Shown here piece by piece: positions 17,169-25,111 of a stretch of DNA of 64,000 nucleotides. Position 1 is the first letter of the stretch. Every line of letters starts with the position of its first letter. A program made the position numbers and the translations under genes. The notes under the pieces were generated by a model that had not been told where the DNA came from, ran no database searches, and saw only the letters and a program-made list of their open reading frames with translations. Source of the stretch: Phormidium tenue FACHB-886 (GTDB taxonomy: Bacteria; Cyanobacteriota; Cyanobacteriia; Elainellales; Elainellaceae); the NCBI RefSeq assembly GCF_014764505.1, contig NZ_JACXWX010000003.1, positions 310,001 to 374,000 on the forward strand, read 5' to 3'.

Positions 17169-17822
17169 ATGTCTCATCCTTCTGATCAAAACTTTCGCTT
17201 CAAACCAGATAATCAGATTTCGTCGCCCGGTTCTACTATCCCAGAGAAAGGCACGCCTTTGCCGCTTCCACCCAAGTCTCCCGAAAATCCTTGGGTAGAA
17301 GCCGCCAAAACGCTGGGAATCAGCTTGCTTTTGGCATTTGGCATCCGGCAGTTTGTGGCAGAGCCTCGCTTCATTCCTTCCTCCTCCATGGAGCCAACGC
17401 TAGAAATTAACGATCGCCTGATCGTAGAAAAAATCAGTTATTTGCTGCATCCGCCCGAACGGGGTGATATTGTCGTATTTTCACCGCCTGCCACCGTTGC
17501 AGCGGCTTGCAACAGTCCGGCAAGCGTGGCTCATGAAGCATTCATTAAACGGGTGATCGGCTTACCGGGCGATAAGGTGGAAGTCCGACAGGGCACGGTT
17601 TTCATCAACAACCAACCCCTTCCAGAATCCTACATTGCTGAGCTGCCTGAAGCTCCCACAAAGCCGCAGATCGTGCCACCCAACACCTATTTTGTTATGG
17701 GCGATAACCGCAATAATAGCTGCGACAGCCGTTTTTGGGGTACGGTACCCCACCAAAATATCATTGGGCGAGCGGCGTTTCGGTTTTTCCCGTTCGATCG
17801 GCTCGGCGAGCTGACCCCTTAA
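17169..17822 (+). CDS. lepB: Signal peptidase I (first of two tandem copies)
   Basis: Membrane-bound signal peptidase that removes Sec and Tat signal peptides. Counting from the ATG at 17169 (an in-frame TTG lies 27 bp upstream) the protein has 217 residues. A proline-rich cytoplasmic leader is followed by one membrane segment (LGISLLLAFGIRQFVAEPRFI), the nucleophile Ser73 in PSSSMEPTL, the general-base Lys128 in FIKRVIGLPGDKVEV, and the GDNRNNSCDSRFWG box. All catalytic elements are intact. A second lepB follows 161 bp downstream in the same direction, sharing the leader pattern ENPWVEAAKTLGISLLLAFGIRQF, which indicates a tandem duplication. Confidence 0.95.
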   Translation: MSHPSDQNFRFKPDNQISSPGSTIPEKGTPLPLPPKSPENPWVEAAKTLGISLLLAFGIRQFVAEPRFIPSSSMEPTLEINDRLIVEKISYLLHPPERGDIVVFSPPATVAAACNSPASVAHEAFIKRVIGLPGDKVEVRQGTVFINNQPLPESYIAELPEAPTKPQIVPPNTYFVMGDNRNNSCDSRFWGTVPHQNIIGRAAFRFFPFDRLGELTP

Positions 17823-17983
17823 TTGCAGCGCTGCCGCTCAATTCAGCATTCATCCTTAAAGATCGGCAACACTCCGCTAGCAATTCTATGCTGAATCTCC
17901 GAAATGGCGGTATCGTGTGAAAGAATTCCTGTAGATCCAGTTAACTCCGGCTCCCAGTCGGGACTGAACGCCAAAATCCTCTG

Positions 17984-18706
17984 ATGCCGCACCCTTCTGA
18001 CCCAAATCCCTCGCCCCAAAACTCTTCGTCAAAGCCAATGGGAAAACCAAACGGTTCTTCTGCACCTTCCCAGCCCAAACCAGAAAATCCCTGGGTAGAG
18101 GCAGCCAAAACGATCGGGCTAAGCCTGCTGTTGGCGTTTGGCATCCGGCAGTTTATTGCAGAGGCGCGCTACATCCCTTCAGAGTCAATGGTGCCGTCTT
18201 TGGTAATTGACGATCGGCTGATGGTAGAAAAAATTAGCTATCTGCTGCATTCGCCAGAACGCGGCGACATTGTCGTGTTTTGGCCGCCGGAAAACGTAGC
18301 GGAAGCCTGCAATAGCCCTAGCACTCACCGCGATGCCTTCATCAAACGGATCATTGGCTTACCGGGCGATAAGGTAGAAGTCCGAAACGGCGAAGTTCTC
18401 ATCAACGATCAACCGCTCCAGGAAAACTATGCCGTGTTTATTCGTCCTGGAGACCAAGTGCAGGTCAGAGATGGGGCTGTGTTTATTGATAACCAACCCT
18501 TGGCAGCTTATGAGGCGACCGAAACACCGCCTCCCGGCACTTGGGGACCTGAAGTGGTTGCGTCAGGCTCCTATTTTGTGATGGGCGACAACCGCAACAA
18601 CAGCTGCGATAGCCGGATTTGGGGCGTTGTTCCTAGTAAAGACATCATTGGACGAGCTGCCTTCCGGTTTTGGCCGCTCAATCGATTGGGCAGCTTGGGC
18701 AACTAG
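17984..18706 (+). CDS. lepB: Signal peptidase I (second tandem copy, with internal duplication)
   Basis: A 240-residue signal peptidase I closely similar to the preceding gene. It keeps the membrane segment, the nucleophile Ser68 (PSESMVPSL), Lys121 (FIKRIIGLPGD) and the GDNRNNSCDSRIWG box. Unlike its neighbour it contains an internal duplication: residues 127-145 (PGDKVEVRNGEVLINDQPL) and 155-173 (PGDQVQVRDGAVFIDNQPL) share 12 of 19 residues, so one beta-hairpin unit of the non-catalytic domain occurs twice. Two signal peptidases could divide substrates between thylakoid and plasma membranes, as proposed for LepB1/LepB2 in other cyanobacteria; that division is inferred here. Confidence 0.95.
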   Translation: MPHPSDPNPSPQNSSSKPMGKPNGSSAPSQPKPENPWVEAAKTIGLSLLLAFGIRQFIAEARYIPSESMVPSLVIDDRLMVEKISYLLHSPERGDIVVFWPPENVAEACNSPSTHRDAFIKRIIGLPGDKVEVRNGEVLINDQPLQENYAVFIRPGDQVQVRDGAVFIDNQPLAAYEATETPPPGTWGPEVVASGSYFVMGDNRNNSCDSRIWGVVPSKDIIGRAAFRFWPLNRLGSLGN

Positions 18707-18732
18707 GGTGACCAGGGCAACTAGGGCAACTA
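18688..18732 (+). repeat. Five 9-bp tandem repeats (GGGCAACTA type)
   Basis: Five consecutive 9-mers read GGGCAGCTT, GGGCAACTA, GGGTGACCA, GGGCAACTA and GGGCAACTA. The first two overlap the last codons and stop of the second signal peptidase gene. They resemble the short tandemly repeated sequences of filamentous cyanobacteria, although those are usually 7-mers. A related 9-bp array lies at 29951-30004. Confidence 0.8.
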
Positions 18733-18752
18733 GGGAGGAGCAATTAGTGCGG

Positions 18753-19247
18753 CTAGATTAAACCCTGTAGCCGTAGCCAGGCAATGTTGCTAATTTCCGC
18801 TAGGGCTTGGTGGCGTTCTGCCTCGATGCTATGCTGCAGTCGACGATCAAAGGCTTCTAGAATGCTGGTTTTGGTATGGTTCCGGACGGCAATGATAAAC
18901 GGAAAGCCAAATTTAGCTTTGTAGCGCTGGTTTAGCTGCTGAAAACGATCGAACTCGGCAGGCGAAAGCCGATCTAAACCCGCTCCTGTCTGCTCCTGAA
19001 CGGAGGCCTCCGCCATTTTCAGCCGGCTGCCCAAATCCGGATGAGCGCAAATCAACGCCAATTCTTCTGCTGGGTTGAGCCGTTGCACAACTGACAGCAT
19101 TTTCTGATGCAAATCGGCAACATCAACGAAAGGACGCAGCGCCCAAGCCTGAGTTGCGATCGCTGGTGTATCCTCAAACACTGCGCCTACTGCTGCAACA
19201 AACTCGGCTTGGGACATTTTGTTGAGATCGGCGATCGAATAGGGCAT
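18753..19247 (-). CDS. uraD: OHCU decarboxylase (urate catabolism)
   Basis: This 164-residue all-helical enzyme converts 2-oxo-4-hydroxy-4-carboxy-5-ureidoimidazoline to S-allantoin, the last step from urate. Family features are the start NKMSQAEFVAAVGAVFEDTP, WALRPF, the catalytic His69 in CAHPDLG, SVQEQTGAGLDRLSPAEFDRF and FGFPFIIAVRNHTK. Uricase and HIU hydrolase genes are not in the window, but guanine deaminase, a purine permease and hpt lie within 5 kb, so a local purine-degradation context is clear. It is transcribed away from the permease. An array of 16-bp repeats sits 70 bp upstream of its start. Confidence 0.93.
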   Translation of the reverse strand: MPYSIADLNKMSQAEFVAAVGAVFEDTPAIATQAWALRPFVDVADLHQKMLSVVQRLNPAEELALICAHPDLGSRLKMAEASVQEQTGAGLDRLSPAEFDRFQQLNQRYKAKFGFPFIIAVRNHTKTSILEAFDRRLQHSIEAERHQALAEISNIAWLRLQGLI

Positions 19248-19318
19248 GGGTTGTTACCGTCTAAAAATAGGTTGGATAGATCTAGGAGTGGATTCGCCTG
19301 CTGCGGCAGCGCTCAATG

Positions 19319-19398
19319 CGCAAGATCTTAGTTGCGCAAGGTTTCAGTTACGCAAAATCTTAGTTTCGCAAGATCTTAGTTTCGCAAGATTTTAATAC
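19319..19398. repeat. Five 16-bp tandem repeats upstream of uraD
   Basis: Five head-to-tail 16-base units with consensus CGCAAGATCTTAGTTT begin at 19319, 19335, 19351, 19367 and 19383; the last is degenerate after ten bases. They start 71 bp upstream of the uraD start codon, in the 440-bp gap between uraD and a divergent HTH gene. The core AAGATCTT is a palindrome, so the array could be a multi-site operator. It could also be a neutral minisatellite. Confidence 0.85.
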
Positions 19399-19607
19399 TG
19401 TTCTGCTGCCAATCGAAACGAGATAACTTATCGCTTCGATCGGCAGTCACTTCTGAGCCTCACCTGAAACAGGAAGAAATACAGCCGTTCTTAACAAATT
19501 GGTTTTCAGGCTATATTGTGCCGAATAATACAATTTTTTCCCAACGGTTTCTATACGGTATGCGAGTAAGGTTGCATTCCTCACCTTAAACCTCAGTAAT
19601 TGTGTTC

Positions 19608-19635
19608 AACAATTGTATACAGCATACAAATTGTT
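19608..19635. promoter_or_regulatory. Possible operator (interrupted palindrome) before HTH gene
   Basis: AACAATTGTAT (19608-19618) and ATACAAATTGTT (19624-19635) form an imperfect inverted repeat about 50 bp upstream of the HTH gene start. Dimeric regulators often bind such sites. It could equally be half of an old transposon end, given the IS630-like nature of the gene. Confidence 0.35.
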
Positions 19636-19687
19636 TAAATCGGTTGATCTTGGGTTACTAAGTAGTGCTCAGCAATAGAGTTGTGAG

Positions 19688-20146
19688 ATGCCTGCAAAGA
19701 ATTTTTTAACGCTAGAACAAATCAAGCGCCTGCAGTCGCTATTTAAAACCAGCGAGTTATCGCATGTCCGCGAGCGTGCCCTCATTCTATTGCTGCAAAA
19801 TGATGGCAAAACACAACAAGAGATTGCTGATTTCTTGGGTTGCTCTCCCAGAACTGTTGCCCACTGGTGCAAGCATGGCGACCCCGACCGTGTAGGCAGC
19901 TTTTTGAACCAGCGCGATCAGGAAAGACACCGCAAAGCAACGCCAGAGTATATTGAGCTGCTGCTGGAAGTAAGCAATCAAAACCCTAAAGCGTTGGGCT
20001 GCCCGTTCGATCGCTGGACAGGAGAGCGATTAGCCGTTTATCTGGTAGAGCAAACAGGAACTCAATTAAGTGGCTCGCAAATTCGGAGGATTCTCAAGCA
20101 AAAAAAACAAATCAGCCCTCCTGAAGTAACTTACACAGCAGGATAA
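19688..20146 (+). CDS. Helix-turn-helix protein related to IS630 transposase N terminus
   Basis: A 152-residue protein with the double helix-turn-helix region of IS630/Tc1-type transposases: LSHVRERALILLLQNDGKTQQEIADFLGCSPRTVAHWCKHGDPDRVGSFLNQR, then a winged-helix part GERLAVYLVEQTGTQLSGSQIRRILKQKK. The DDE catalytic domain that should follow is absent, and I find no remnant of it in the next 300 bp. It is either a truncated transposase or a domesticated DNA-binding protein. The frame is open and intact with ATG and TAA, which favours a kept function. It sits inside the purine gene group, between uraD and the purine permease. Confidence 0.7.
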   Translation: MPAKNFLTLEQIKRLQSLFKTSELSHVRERALILLLQNDGKTQQEIADFLGCSPRTVAHWCKHGDPDRVGSFLNQRDQERHRKATPEYIELLLEVSNQNPKALGCPFDRWTGERLAVYLVEQTGTQLSGSQIRRILKQKKQISPPEVTYTAG

Positions 20147-20490
20147 AGGGCAAAAAACTAAGTTCATTTGAGAAACAATGCTAAGCCAAAAACTGTAGTG
20201 TTTTTAACAAAAATCTAGCTGCTAGCTAAAGATAAACTGAAGAAGTTAAACAAACAAGAAATTGACGAATTGATCGAATTTTTCAATAGCTTGATGATTC
20301 CATTCAAAACTTGAATCAGTTAAGCTATGGCAAGGTTTTAATGCAAAAGATAGAGAGCTAGCGATGGGGGCATATCAGCTTTTGAGGCAGCAAAACCTTG
20401 TCCTAGCGTGGCGTGCTCCTGTCTAATTTCGATCTTTAGCGAAGACAAAATTAGGTTGTATCCGCTCAATTCTTGGCTGGGAGAAACAAC
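20147..20490 (+). promoter_or_regulatory. Leader of the purine permease gene with a long-range stem
   Basis: The gap holds the promoter of the permease operon. CAAGGTTTT (20331-20339) pairs with AAAACCTTG (20392-20400), and CAAAAG (20344-20349) pairs inside it with CTTTTG (20379-20384), giving a nested structure 90 bp before the start codon. It does not match the conserved core of the classical purine riboswitch as I remember it. The ribosome site GGGAG precedes the ATG by seven bases. Confidence 0.35.
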
Positions 20491-21933
20491 ATGAGCGAAA
20501 GCGTTGATCGATCGGATTTGGACACAGAGCATCCTGAACCACCGCATCCTTATAAAGGATGGCAAGCAGCCATTGCTAACTTCTTCAAGTTTGACTTCTA
20601 CAAAACCAACTTTAAGACAGAAACGCTAGCAGGAATTACGACGTTCATGACGATGGGATATATCCTGATCGTCAATCCGATCATTTTATCGAACGCAATT
20701 TTTCTGCAGCAGCAGGGCGACTTGTTCGCTCAGCTCGCCGTTGCGACGGTGATTGGTTCTGCTGTAGGGACGTTCTGCATGGCGTTTTTTGCCAACTACC
20801 CGTTTGGGTTAGCGCCCGGAATGGGCACAAATGCCTTTTTTGCCTTCACCGTGGTGATTGGCTTAGGAATTGATTGGCGATTGGCGCTGTCCTGCGTTTT
20901 TGTGCAGGGAATTGTTTTTATTATTCTTACCTTTACCGATATTCGCCGTTTGTTGATTACGGCAATTCCGGCTTCGCTGAAACACGCTACAGCAGGCGGG
21001 ATTGGCTTATTCATCGCCTACATTGGTCTGTCGGGTGATGTGGCAACGGGTGGCGCAGGCTTGATCGTAGCGAATGAAGCAACCAAAACTGCCTTTGGCA
21101 GTCTGGCACAGCCCAATACCTTGATGGCAGTGATTGGATTAGTCTTGACGATGGCGCTGGTAGTGCGGCGCGTCAAAGGAGCGCTGCTGTTTGGCATTTT
21201 TGCAACAGCGCTGCTTGCTTGGCTGACGGGAACTGCGCCTGCGCCCACAGGCTTCTTTGCGCTGCCCGAACTGCCCAAAGATTTGTTTGGTCAGGCGATC
21301 GGCGGGCTGTCGCGGCTGAATGCCCAGAACTTTATCGATTGGGTTGCGGTTCTACTGGTGTTTTTGTTTGTGGATATCTTTGACACGATCGGCACTTTAA
21401 CTGGCGTGGGGATGCGGGCAGGCTACATTGGCCCGGATGGCGAGCTGCCAAGGGCAAACAAGGCGCTGATGGCAGATGCAGTTGCCAATACCTTAAGTCC
21501 TGTGTTTGGCACGTCTAGCGTCACGACTTATGTAGAGTCTGTTGCGGGTGTAGCGGAAGGTGGACGAACTGGATTCACAGCCGTGATCATTGGGTTGTTG
21601 TTTGTGTTGGCGTTGTTCTTTGTTCCACTGTTTCAAGCGATTCCGGCATTTGCCACAACGCCGACGCTGGTAATTGTTGGGGCAATGATGGTGGCAGAAG
21701 TGAAAGAGATTGACTGGGAAGATATGGCAGATGCGATCCCGGCGTTCTTAACGATCTTCATGATTCCGTTGACCTATTCAATCGCAGAAGGATTGGCGAT
21801 CGGGTTTATTTCGTATCCGCTGGCGAAGGCTTTTCAAGGCAAGGCAAAAGAAGTGCCGCTGGCAACCTGGATTATTGCTGGCGTCTTTGTGGCACGGTTT
21901 GTCTTTATGACGCTACGCTTTGGCAAAGGATAG
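20491..21933 (+). CDS. NCS2-family purine permease (AzgA/PbuG-like)
   Basis: A 480-residue polytopic transporter with about 12-13 hydrophobic segments, of the adenine/guanine/hypoxanthine branch of the NCS2 family. Signatures include ETLAGITTFMTMGYILIVNP near residue 40, the substrate region GLAPGMGTNAFFAFTVV, FVDIFDTIGTLTGVG, and GTSSVTTYVESVAGVAEGGRTG near 345, which is diagnostic for AzgA-type permeases. The ATG at 20491 has a GGGAG ribosome site; an in-frame TTG 18 bp upstream is less likely. hpt follows 29 bp downstream, so uptake and salvage of hypoxanthine or guanine are coupled. Confidence 0.92.
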   Translation: MSESVDRSDLDTEHPEPPHPYKGWQAAIANFFKFDFYKTNFKTETLAGITTFMTMGYILIVNPIILSNAIFLQQQGDLFAQLAVATVIGSAVGTFCMAFFANYPFGLAPGMGTNAFFAFTVVIGLGIDWRLALSCVFVQGIVFIILTFTDIRRLLITAIPASLKHATAGGIGLFIAYIGLSGDVATGGAGLIVANEATKTAFGSLAQPNTLMAVIGLVLTMALVVRRVKGALLFGIFATALLAWLTGTAPAPTGFFALPELPKDLFGQAIGGLSRLNAQNFIDWVAVLLVFLFVDIFDTIGTLTGVGMRAGYIGPDGELPRANKALMADAVANTLSPVFGTSSVTTYVESVAGVAEGGRTGFTAVIIGLLFVLALFFVPLFQAIPAFATTPTLVIVGAMMVAEVKEIDWEDMADAIPAFLTIFMIPLTYSIAEGLAIGFISYPLAKAFQGKAKEVPLATWIIAGVFVARFVFMTLRFGKG

Positions 21934-21962
21934 GGGAGCGTTGAACAGAATTTGATCGAACG

Positions 21963-22490
21963 ATGGAAAAAAAGCTGGTTCCTTTGATTTCTCAGCAGGA
22001 GATTGAGCAGGCGGTGAAGCGGTTGGCGCAGGCGATCGATCACCATTATGAGGGTCGATCGCCAATTGTGATTGGGGTGCTAAAAGGCTCGTTCATTTTT
22101 TTGGCAGATCTGGTGCGCCAAATGCAAACGCCGATTCAGCGCATCGAGCTGCTTAAGCTGTCTAGCTACGGTGCGGCGACCGCTAGCACAGGTAAAGTAG
22201 AGGTGCTGATGGGGCTGGTGGAGGGTATTTTGGCAGAGCAGGATGTGCTTTTGGTAGAAGATATTGTGGATACAGGTCATTCAACGGCCAAAGCGATACA
22301 GCTGCTGCAAGCCCAGCATCCCGCTTCTATCAAGCTGTGTGCGCTGTTGGATAAGCCTGCTCGTCGTCAAGTTGAAGTGCCGATCGACTATCTCGGTCTC
22401 ACCATCCCCGATCGCTTTATTGTGGGCTATGGCACAGACATGAATGAGCAGTATAGGCAGCTTCCTGCTGTTTATGCGGTGGCGGAGTAG
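21963..22490 (+). CDS. hpt: Hypoxanthine phosphoribosyltransferase
   Basis: A 175-residue type I phosphoribosyltransferase that converts hypoxanthine or guanine and PRPP to IMP or GMP. The PRPP-binding motif VLLVEDIVDTGHST (Glu99, Asp100) is intact, the flexible loop LSSYG is at 67-71, and the C-terminal purine-contact region reads KPARRQVEVPIDYLGLTIPDRFIVGYGTDMNEQYR, all typical of bacterial Hpt. It lies directly downstream of the purine permease and its last 19 bases overlap the end of the convergent guanine deaminase gene. Confidence 0.95.
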   Translation: MEKKLVPLISQQEIEQAVKRLAQAIDHHYEGRSPIVIGVLKGSFIFLADLVRQMQTPIQRIELLKLSSYGAATASTGKVEVLMGLVEGILAEQDVLLVEDIVDTGHSTAKAIQLLQAQHPASIKLCALLDKPARRQVEVPIDYLGLTIPDRFIVGYGTDMNEQYRQLPAVYAVAE

Positions 22491-23818
22491 GCGAGTTCTC
22501 CTAAGATGTAAGTCGCTTGAACTGCGCGATCGTCTCCTAGCATAACCAAGGCAAACGCCTGATCTGCCAATGCTTCCACGGTAGTTGCCGGATCAGGATG
22601 GCGGACTGCCATAACCGGAGTTGCTCTCAGATCTAGGACAACAAAATCTGCTTCTTTGCCTACGTCAAAGTTGCCAAGCTTCTCTTCAAGGCAAAGCGCC
22701 TTTGCCCCGCCCAAAGTGAGCAGATAGAGCGCCTGAAAGGCGGAAAGGTTTTGCTGTCGCAGTTGTGCTACCTTATAGGCTTCGCTTGCCGTTTGCAGCA
22801 GCGAGAAGCTTGTGCCGCCGCCGACATCCGTTCCAAGCCCGACTTTTATGGGAGTCTCTGTGGATTTGGCTTGCTCAATTTTGAACAGTCCGCTGCCTAA
22901 GAACAGGTTGGAAGTGGGGCAAAAGGCGATCGCCGCATTTGCCTCAGATAGCCGCCTGAACTCTGCATGAGTCAGCTGAACGCCGTGGGCAAAAACCGAG
23001 CGATCGCCTACCAGTCCGGCTCGATCGTAGGTATCCAGGTATCCTTCCGCCTCCGGAAATAGCGCTTTAACCCACGCCACTTCATCAACGGTCTCAGAAA
23101 GGTGAGTGTGCAGATACACGTCGGGATATTCTCGCAGCAGCTTTCCTGCCTGCTGTAGCTGCTCTGATGTAGAAGTAGGAGCAAAGCGGGGCGTTACCGC
23201 GTACAAGAGCCGTCCTTTGTGATGCCACTTTTCGATCAGCCGCTTGGTATCGCTATAGGCAGAGTCTGCCGTATCTCGTAAATATTCTGGGGCGTTGCGA
23301 TCCATCATCACTTTGCCCGCAATCATGCAGAGGTTGCGACGGTCGGCTTCTTCAAAGAAGGCATCTACCGACTCTGGAAAAACAGCCGCGAAAACTAGGG
23401 CTGTTGTAGTGCCATTTTTAAGTAGCTCATCTAAAAAGAGATCAGCAATGGATTGAGCATAAGCTTTATCTTTGAACTTGCCTTCAGCGGGAAACGTGTA
23501 TTTACTCAACCATTCCAAAAGCTGTACGCCGTAGGATGCGATTACCTCCATTTGGGGGAAGTGGATGTGGGTATCAATGAATCCCGGCATGATGAGTTTA
23601 TCGGGATAGGCGATCACCTCCAAGCCTGTATACTGGTCAATCAACGTCTCATAGCTGCCCAGCGCTTTGACTTTACCCGCTTCCAAAACCAGCAACCCAT
23701 CAGGAATATAGCGAACGCAAGAGGCTTCTGGCAGATAGAAAGGATCGCCAATGAAGTCTAAGAAAGCAGCACGAAAGGCTTTCAGGGATGGCGAGGAATG
23801 GGTTGAAGCGCTGTTCAT
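22472..23818 (-). CDS. guaD: Guanine deaminase
   Basis: A 448-residue amidohydrolase that deaminates guanine to xanthine. The metal site residues are visible in MPGFIDTHIHFPQ (HxH), LHTHLSE, HGVQLTHAEF and GLGTDVGGGTSFS, and FCPTSNLFLGSGLF is the family substrate-loop sequence. Length matches bacterial GuaD. The Rieske oxygenase gene lies 136 bp upstream on the same strand, and the two may be co-transcribed. The 3' end overlaps hpt by 19 bp tail to tail, so antisense effects between the two transcripts are possible. Confidence 0.94.
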   Translation of the reverse strand: MNSASTHSSPSLKAFRAAFLDFIGDPFYLPEASCVRYIPDGLLVLEAGKVKALGSYETLIDQYTGLEVIAYPDKLIMPGFIDTHIHFPQMEVIASYGVQLLEWLSKYTFPAEGKFKDKAYAQSIADLFLDELLKNGTTTALVFAAVFPESVDAFFEEADRRNLCMIAGKVMMDRNAPEYLRDTADSAYSDTKRLIEKWHHKGRLLYAVTPRFAPTSTSEQLQQAGKLLREYPDVYLHTHLSETVDEVAWVKALFPEAEGYLDTYDRAGLVGDRSVFAHGVQLTHAEFRRLSEANAAIAFCPTSNLFLGSGLFKIEQAKSTETPIKVGLGTDVGGGTSFSLLQTASEAYKVAQLRQQNLSAFQALYLLTLGGAKALCLEEKLGNFDVGKEADFVVLDLRATPVMAVRHPDPATTVEALADQAFALVMLGDDRAVQATYILGELAYSATA

Positions 23819-23954
23819 GCGACAAAATCTGATGGGAGAATCGCTCTATTGTAAGGAATTTTGAACGACATTCGTATCAACCTTCTTTTTCCCTGCCTGC
23901 TGATGGGAGGTTTTGTTCATCACCAATATACTGCGCGAGTTCTGAAGTATACTC

Positions 23955-24992
23955 TTAGGCAGTGTAAGTCGCTCCCAGCCCCAGCGCTCCCAATCCTTTG
24001 CGGTAGGCGATCGAAGTTTGGTCAGCCCGGATATGCGACTCTGCCCGCAGATCAAGTGGTAAATCTTCAGGGTATTGTGCCTCTACCACTTCTTTGTCTT
24101 CGGCAAATACCTGATAGTTAAACTCATACACAGGTTCTAGCGGCATATCCTGGTCGAAGTTGCGGCAGATTGGGCAGAAGACCCGGGTTTTGCGGGCGAA
24201 AACTGGGGAAGCCGCATTCAAGATACAGAGTCGTCCATCGCCTGGAAAATGTACAGTTAACCGCGCCGTGAAGGGAAAAAATACATCAAACACACGCAGC
24301 CAATGAAAATCAGCGGGCGCTCGATCTTGTAGCGCTTTAGGAAAATTGCTGACCGTACTCAGGTATTCCATGTGAATTCCAGTAGGCGTTTGATTGACCT
24401 CGTAGCGGGGTACTACAGGGTTGTTGCGATCGCCGAATGAATTGGTATGCACCCAAGCGAAATGGGCAACGTCCAGAAATCCCTCAATCTGCCTGCCTGC
24501 TGCCGCATTCAAATCGACCGCATTGGGAAGGATCTGCTGATACGCTGGGTCGTCCCACTCGTGGAAGTCGGGCAGGGAATAGCCATCACTGCTGCCTAGC
24601 GAAGTCCAAACCAAGCCGTAGGCTTCTTTGACTGGGTAGGTTTTGAGGCAGAGTTTAGCAGGAATAGCAGCATCAGGATCTGCTGGAATCGAGACGCATT
24701 GACCTTCTGCCGAGTAATGAAAGCCATGATACTTACAGATCAGCTGATCGGCTTCCACACGCCCCATGCTGAGCGGAATGCCCCGGTGCAGGCAAATATC
24801 ATTGGCTATCGAGATACCCGTTGAAGTTCGCCAAATCACAAGACGCTGATCTAGCAGCGTGGCTGAAATTGGCTGATCCTGGACATCATGACTGAAGGCG
24901 ATCGGATACCAAAATGCAGAAAGGACATCCCAGTCTGATTCGCTAAAGGTGCAGCCTCTGGGATAAGTTGTTTTTTGAACCGTATTCACCAT
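23955..24992 (-). CDS. Rieske non-heme iron oxygenase
   Basis: A 345-residue ring-hydroxylating-type oxygenase counted from the ATG at 24992; a TTG in frame would add 7 residues. The Rieske [2Fe-2S] ligands are Cys67-x-His69 (CLHRG) and Cys86-x2-His89 (CKYHG). The mononuclear iron site is in IEGFLDVAHFAWVHTNSFG, with His177, His182 and acidic Glu170/Asp174. Residues 195-345 form the catalytic domain. Such enzymes hydroxylate or demethylate aromatic rings using an external reductase, not seen nearby. Placement just upstream of guaD and near uraD suggests a purine substrate, as for HpxD or the caffeine demethylases, but chlorophyll or phenolic substrates remain possible. Confidence 0.88.
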   Translation of the reverse strand: MVNTVQKTTYPRGCTFSESDWDVLSAFWYPIAFSHDVQDQPISATLLDQRLVIWRTSTGISIANDICLHRGIPLSMGRVEADQLICKYHGFHYSAEGQCVSIPADPDAAIPAKLCLKTYPVKEAYGLVWTSLGSSDGYSLPDFHEWDDPAYQQILPNAVDLNAAAGRQIEGFLDVAHFAWVHTNSFGDRNNPVVPRYEVNQTPTGIHMEYLSTVSNFPKALQDRAPADFHWLRVFDVFFPFTARLTVHFPGDGRLCILNAASPVFARKTRVFCPICRNFDQDMPLEPVYEFNYQVFAEDKEVVEAQYPEDLPLDLRAESHIRADQTSIAYRKGLGALGLGATYTA

Positions 24993-25111
24993 TGCGATAC
25001 CCTGCAGAAACAACTGAAACCCTACCTATCGAAAACTCTACGTATCGCAGTGTAAGGCGCATTATATTCAGCCATAACTTGGGATTGCAGTCGTTCTTGC
25101 TACCGATCCGC

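Noticed and set aside
19319-19398. CRISPR array
   Set aside because: The units are only 16 bp, contiguous and without spacers, and no cas gene is in the window.
20220-20313. Short lysine-rich open stretch after the HTH gene, possibly a transposase tail
   Set aside because: It has no start codon with a ribosome site and no similarity to a DDE domain.
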